Source: Spongiimicrobium salis (GTDB taxonomy: Bacteria > Bacteroidota > Bacteroidia > Flavobacteriales > Flavobacteriaceae). Taken from it: 64,000 bases of DNA. Both the position numbers and the translations under genes were made by a program. Shown here piece by piece: positions 61,467 through 64,000 of this stretch. Every line of letters starts with the position of its first letter. The first letter of the stretch is position 1. Where the stretch lies: positions 2,046,001-2,110,000 of the forward strand of contig NZ_JBHEQA010000001.1 in the NCBI RefSeq assembly GCF_043678055.1. Direction: 5' to 3'. Below the pieces are notes generated by a model. The model had not been told where the DNA came from. It searched no databases and saw only the letters and a list, made by a program, of their open reading frames with translations.

Positions 61467-62381
61467 ATGTAGAAAAAACCAACAGAATTGATATTTAGAC
61501 CTCTGAAATACGAAAAATATGCAGACAAAAACTGTCAAAAACTGACTGAATTTCAAAACAAATTCAGAGCCGAATGTGACCTTGACAATTATGCAAATTG
61601 GTTCTATAATCAATCCAGCGAAACTTTGCGATTATATTCAGACGACAAAGAAATTTATTTCAAATACATACCTGTTGGAACTTTTTATCAAAAGACAAAT
61701 ACTTGGATGTGGGCTTGGGCAAATGAACATTCTGTTGAACCGAGAAAATTCCAGACTTTAAAAGTTAAGGAGTTCGGAGAAAAAAAGAAATATGAGAATC
61801 TGACAAATGCTCATTTTGACGGAGATAAATTCACAGGTTGGGAATTGACTTCCATTGCGTTCGACATACTTGGCGGAATTGGAACTTATCGAGTAATTTC
61901 TGACCATTTGGAAAAATACTTTTTACTCACAAACCAAATCTCAAAAGAAGAAGTTGAGAAAATAGAAAACGAATTAATTGAATGCGGTATTCACGGAAAA
62001 TTAAGAAAAGCATTTATATGTCAACATTTGAATAATCAAACCAAAACAGGATTTGAAGAAGCATTTGAGACATATCGTGGAATGGAATTGGCCGAGGAAG
62101 ATGATTTTCAAGCTTGGTGTTCTGAATGCGAAAAAGAACGAGTAAAAACAGACGGCTGGAATGACGAATCAATGGAATTTGCCAAGATTAAATTGGTATG
62201 TGAAAACTGCTATTTTGAGATAAAGGAATTTAATTTAAACGAATAAAAAACACTAACCACAACAATGGCTATAAACAATTGCTATTTCGGGCTTATCCTG
62301 AAAATTCCGCAGAAATTTTCAGCTTATCGTGTACTTGCAAAAGTCCGTGCTAACACACGCAACTGTTCATAGCCTAGACCG
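61458..62381 (+). mobile_element. Gene cassette B
   Basis: A 924-bp unit between cores at 61457 and 62381, with one gene. Its start GTTGTGGTTAATGT (61457–61470) is complementary over 13 of 14 positions to the 5' arm of its own terminal site (62250–62263). It does not match the arms of cassettes A or C at the variable bases. Confidence 0.8.
61488..62246 (+). CDS. DUF6882-like cassette protein with C-terminal zinc-ribbon
   Basis: A 252-residue protein if the TTG at 61488 is the start; there is no ATG before the motif KTNTWMWAWANE (about residue 70), and a stop at 61470–61472 limits the frame. The YIPVGTFYQKTNTWMWAW and FDGDKFTGWELTSIAFDI segments resemble DUF6882-type proteins, common as hypothetical genes in Flavobacteria. 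A C-terminal Cys set (WCSECEKE and VCENCYFE) suggests a zinc ribbon. It could also be a 5'-truncated gene. Function unknown. Confidence 0.6.
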   Translation: MIFRPLKYEKYADKNCQKLTEFQNKFRAECDLDNYANWFYNQSSETLRLYSDDKEIYFKYIPVGTFYQKTNTWMWAWANEHSVEPRKFQTLKVKEFGEKKKYENLTNAHFDGDKFTGWELTSIAFDILGGIGTYRVISDHLEKYFLLTNQISKEEVEKIENELIECGIHGKLRKAFICQHLNNQTKTGFEEAFETYRGMELAEEDDFQAWCSECEKERVKTDGWNDESMEFAKIKLVCENCYFEIKEFNLNE

Positions 62382-62390
62382 TTGTAGTGC
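62250..62390 (+). repeat. attC-like site of cassette B
   Basis: The 5' arm ends in TAACCACAAC (62254–62263), then AAT; the inner stem 62267–62282 pairs with 62359–62374 (14 of 16). CTGAAAATT and AATTTTCAG make a central hairpin. It closes with TAGACC and core GTTGTAG (62381). Compared with cassette A, the inner-stem GT at positions 9–10 is AC and the opposite arm changes to match, which is compensatory. Confidence 0.75.
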
Positions 62391-62401
62391 ATTTGAGAAA
62401 T

Positions 62402-62881
62402 ATGAGGTTTTGGAATAAGATTTTAGGAAAAAAGAAAGATAATCGAACAAAAAAACAATCCGATTTCAACTCTGATGTTAAAAAGTCGATTGATATTATT
62501 GGAAGTACAAAATCTCTGGAGAATGATGAACTTCTGACTTTACTCACTCAGAATGGAATTGAAGAAAATAACGGTATTGAAATCATTACTTTTCTGCCAA
62601 TAGCATTCGTCAGAAAATGGTTGACCGACGTAGATTGGCCAAAAACATATTTGGAACATTATTCTGATTCAAAAAGAATATCAAAACGATTTTCAGATAA
62701 CCATAAATATTTGACAATAGAAAAAATTGTTGACAATTATTGGAATGATAGACCGAATAATGATATAATAGTAAATATTGCGGGAAGAAGTGCCGAATTT
62801 AATGCGATTAACAAACTTCTCAATGACGGAGGAAAAATGGTTGATATAAAAATGACAGAAACGGTAATTATTATAGAATAA
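62402..62881 (+). CDS. Unknown cassette protein
   Basis: A 159-residue protein from ATG 62402, 20 bases inside cassette C; an earlier GTG at 62387 lies within the terminal arm and is less likely. The N-terminus is very basic (WNKILGKKKDNRTKKQ), the rest mixed α/β. No family is recognised and there is no signal or membrane segment. It is followed by four bases and a second small gene. Confidence 0.6.
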   Translation: MRFWNKILGKKKDNRTKKQSDFNSDVKKSIDIIGSTKSLENDELLTLLTQNGIEENNGIEIITFLPIAFVRKWLTDVDWPKTYLEHYSDSKRISKRFSDNHKYLTIEKIVDNYWNDRPNNDIIVNIAGRSAEFNAINKLLNDGGKMVDIKMTETVIIIE

Positions 62882-62885
62882 TAGA

Positions 62886-63194
62886 ATGGAAATAAAGTAT
62901 TGCTGGAGATGCAAAATGGATGTTCCTATGCTTGATAAAGAAGAACACTCAATTGCATCTAAACTTTATGCAAAAGGATTTAAAGTTTTGAAAAAGAATA
63001 GACAAGAACGTTTTAAGGAGTTATTGGACTATTATAATGATTTGACTGGATTTGGAGAAACGGAACCAAATGCTATTATGCATCACTCACTTGGACAAAT
63101 TGGACCAGATTGCGAAAAATGTGGAAAACCATACAGAACTCCTAAAGCGAAATTATGTGCGGCTTGTGGAAATAAAAGAATATTAACTGAATAA
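62886..63194 (+). CDS. Small zinc-ribbon cassette protein
   Basis: A 102-residue protein with three Cys pairs: C6/C9 (YCWRCK), C76/C79 (DCEKCGKPYRT) and C91/C94 (LCAACGNK). The last two form a rubredoxin/zinc-ribbon-like knuckle; the first could join it. The middle is helical and contains DYYNDLTGFGETEPNAIMHH, seen in other hypothetical proteins. Role unknown. It starts four bases after the previous gene and ends a few bases before the site of cassette C. Confidence 0.7.
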   Translation: MEIKYCWRCKMDVPMLDKEEHSIASKLYAKGFKVLKKNRQERFKELLDYYNDLTGFGETEPNAIMHHSLGQIGPDCEKCGKPYRTPKAKLCAACGNKRILTE

Positions 63195-63276
63195 AAACGC
63201 ACTACAACAATTTGTATATTGCATATGCTCCCTTCGGGAAGCAAACGCAACATACAAGAGACGTTGTGCTTAATTA
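63195..63276 (+). repeat. attC-like site of cassette C
   Basis: The 5' arm GCACTACAAC (63199–63208) is followed by AAT. TTGTATATTGC (63212–63222) pairs with GCAACATACAA (63247–63257), 10 of 11. A short hairpin with a TTCG loop (63227–63242) sits in the centre. It closes with GAGAC and core GTTGTGC (63263). The arm sequence differs completely from that of A and B, yet the pairing is kept. Confidence 0.75.
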
Positions 63277-64000
63277 GAAAATGAAATACGAATATCAAAA
63301 AGCTTGTAAATGTGGAAATGTCGATTCGATTGAAGTGACAAGAAAAGAAGCTGCTTTTGGTTTAAAAGAAAAAGAAATTTGGAATAAAGAATGTTCGAAA
63401 TGCGGAAATAAAGACTTTGCCTCACTTTCACATCCTCAAACTGATTTTGAAATTGATTTATTACTTGAATGGGGAAACAATCCTGATTATTTTTTTATGG
63501 AACAGGATGAAGACCTAATGTTAGCGGAAGAAAAAAATATTGATACGATTTTAGATGTTTTAGATAACCATCAAATTTTAAATCAAAAAAGAAACATTCT
63601 GATTGAAGCACTTTGTGTTATAATTTATGACAACAGCAATTCGGACGAGGACAATCAAAACTTAATTGACAGAGTGTCGAATGAACTTAAAAAACGGAAA
63701 ACAGAAGTTTTAAACGCCCAAGATTGGATAATGGACTACATAAAAGAAGTATCATTTCCAATAATTGGAATTCAATATGAAAGCAAACAAACGAATTTCT
63801 TTAATCAAAATAAGAAAAATGAAAATTAGAGCATTTGGAATAAGTTAAAACAAATGTGGAATTAAAAATAACTAAGCACAACAATGGCTATAAGTAATTG
63901 CTTGTTCTCGCCTACTTCTGAAAATCCGTAAGGATTTTCAGTTTGGTGTGTACTTGCAAAGTTAAGTGCTAACCCACGCAACTACTCATAGCCGAGACCG
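63264..64000 (+). mobile_element. Gene cassette A (second copy, to window edge)
   Basis: A 737-bp copy of 60721–61457, offset by 2543 bp, with no difference found by eye. It ends exactly on the last base of the window, which is the G of the expected next core, so a further cassette or a junction should begin immediately outside. It includes the site 63869–64000. Confidence 0.8.
63281..63829 (+). CDS. Cassette protein with N-terminal zinc-ribbon (copy 2)
   Basis: Identical in nucleotide and protein sequence to the gene at 60738–61286 (182 residues, Cys pairs 9/11 and 38/41). Its presence as a complete repeat with the same leader (17 bases from the core) means it came with the whole cassette, not as a gene duplication. 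Functional redundancy or recent insertion are both possible; an assembly artefact cannot be excluded. Confidence 0.75.
   Translation: MKYEYQKACKCGNVDSIEVTRKEAAFGLKEKEIWNKECSKCGNKDFASLSHPQTDFEIDLLLEWGNNPDYFFMEQDEDLMLAEEKNIDTILDVLDNHQILNQKRNILIEALCVIIYDNSNSDEDNQNLIDRVSNELKKRKTEVLNAQDWIMDYIKEVSFPIIGIQYESKQTNFFNQNKKNEN

Larger units (their letters stand above)
62382..63263 (+). mobile_element. Gene cassette C (two genes)
   Basis: An 882-bp unit between cores at 62381 and 63263. Its start GTTGTAGTGCATTT (62381–62394) is complementary over 13 of 14 positions to the 5' arm of its own terminal site (63195–63208). Unlike A and B it holds two genes and a shorter terminal site of about 75 bp. Confidence 0.8.

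Noticed and set aside
60720..64000. Insertion sequence, REP/BIME cluster or CRISPR array
   Set aside because: No transposase, target-site duplication or short regularly spaced repeats; the boundaries and self-complementary ends fit a cassette array better.
60720..64000. Classical class 1–3 type integron
   Set aside because: No intI, attI or resistance cassettes are visible, and the core departs from GTTRRRY; the term integron-like is used instead.
1..64000. tRNA or rRNA genes
   Set aside because: No cloverleaf with a CCA-type end or rRNA core sequence was recognised by eye on either strand; a tRNAscan-type search would settle this.

Overview
The window reads as a chromosomal segment of a member of the Flavobacteriaceae (Bacteroidota). 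Supporting signs are type IX secretion (T9SS) type-B C-terminal sorting domains, a PorP/SprF protein, TonB receptors with carboxypeptidase-like N-terminal domains, the block ftsX–DUF3098–uppP–truB, TAnnTTTG-type promoter boxes, weak ribosome binding sites and low GC. No rRNA, tRNA, CRISPR array, prophage or transposase was seen.

Layout. 1–5.75 kb: the 3' part of a giant leucine-rich-repeat/FN3-like adhesin with six near-identical 303-bp repeats and its PorP/SprF partner. 5.8–13.3 kb: two tandem EamA exporters, a split M16 peptidase pair, rplU-rpmA. 13.3–21 kb: a TonB receptor, a LytTR regulator, a possible clan CD-fold secreted protein and an MG2/plug protein. 21.3–21.75 kb: two small double-glycine-leader peptides. 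21.8–28 kb: a reductase, ahcY, a phosphopantetheinyl transferase, and an overlapping operon of a thiamine-binding protein, a PnuC-type transporter, a NadR-like kinase and DUF4301. 28–33.7 kb: PepSY-like secreted proteins, one frameshifted, beside an NtrC-type regulator and a hybrid kinase that overlap tail to tail. 33.8–36.5 kb: a TPP riboswitch in front of a TonB receptor, which points to thiamine uptake. 36.5–60.6 kb: mostly housekeeping and hypothetical genes (greA, HIT, AraC/peroxiredoxin, MBL lipoprotein, histidine kinase, aat, tag, truB, uppP, ftsX, a second T9SS cargo, a UbiA enzyme, leuS, SemiSWEET, ald, YugP-like peptidase).

60.72–64.0 kb holds the most unusual structure: an array of mobile-looking gene cassettes (A, B, C, and an identical second A). 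Each cassette starts at a GTTGT core and ends in a structured palindromic site. The 5' arm of that site is complementary over about 14 nt to the start of the SAME cassette, not to its neighbour. This is the logic of integron attC cassettes, but the core is non-canonical (GTTGTNN rather than GTTRRRY) and no integrase is in the window. Conserved A·C mismatches in the stems become T·G wobbles on the bottom strand, so the bottom strand folds better, as in integrons. The cargo is small, AT-rich and mostly of unknown function; several proteins carry paired cysteines that look like zinc ribbons.

Links between genes: T9SS type-B cargo and SprF-like protein; outer-membrane uptake under TPP control and a thiamine-binding/PnuC salvage operon; a phosphorelay (HK-REC-HPt to NtrC) beside candidate secreted PepSY targets.
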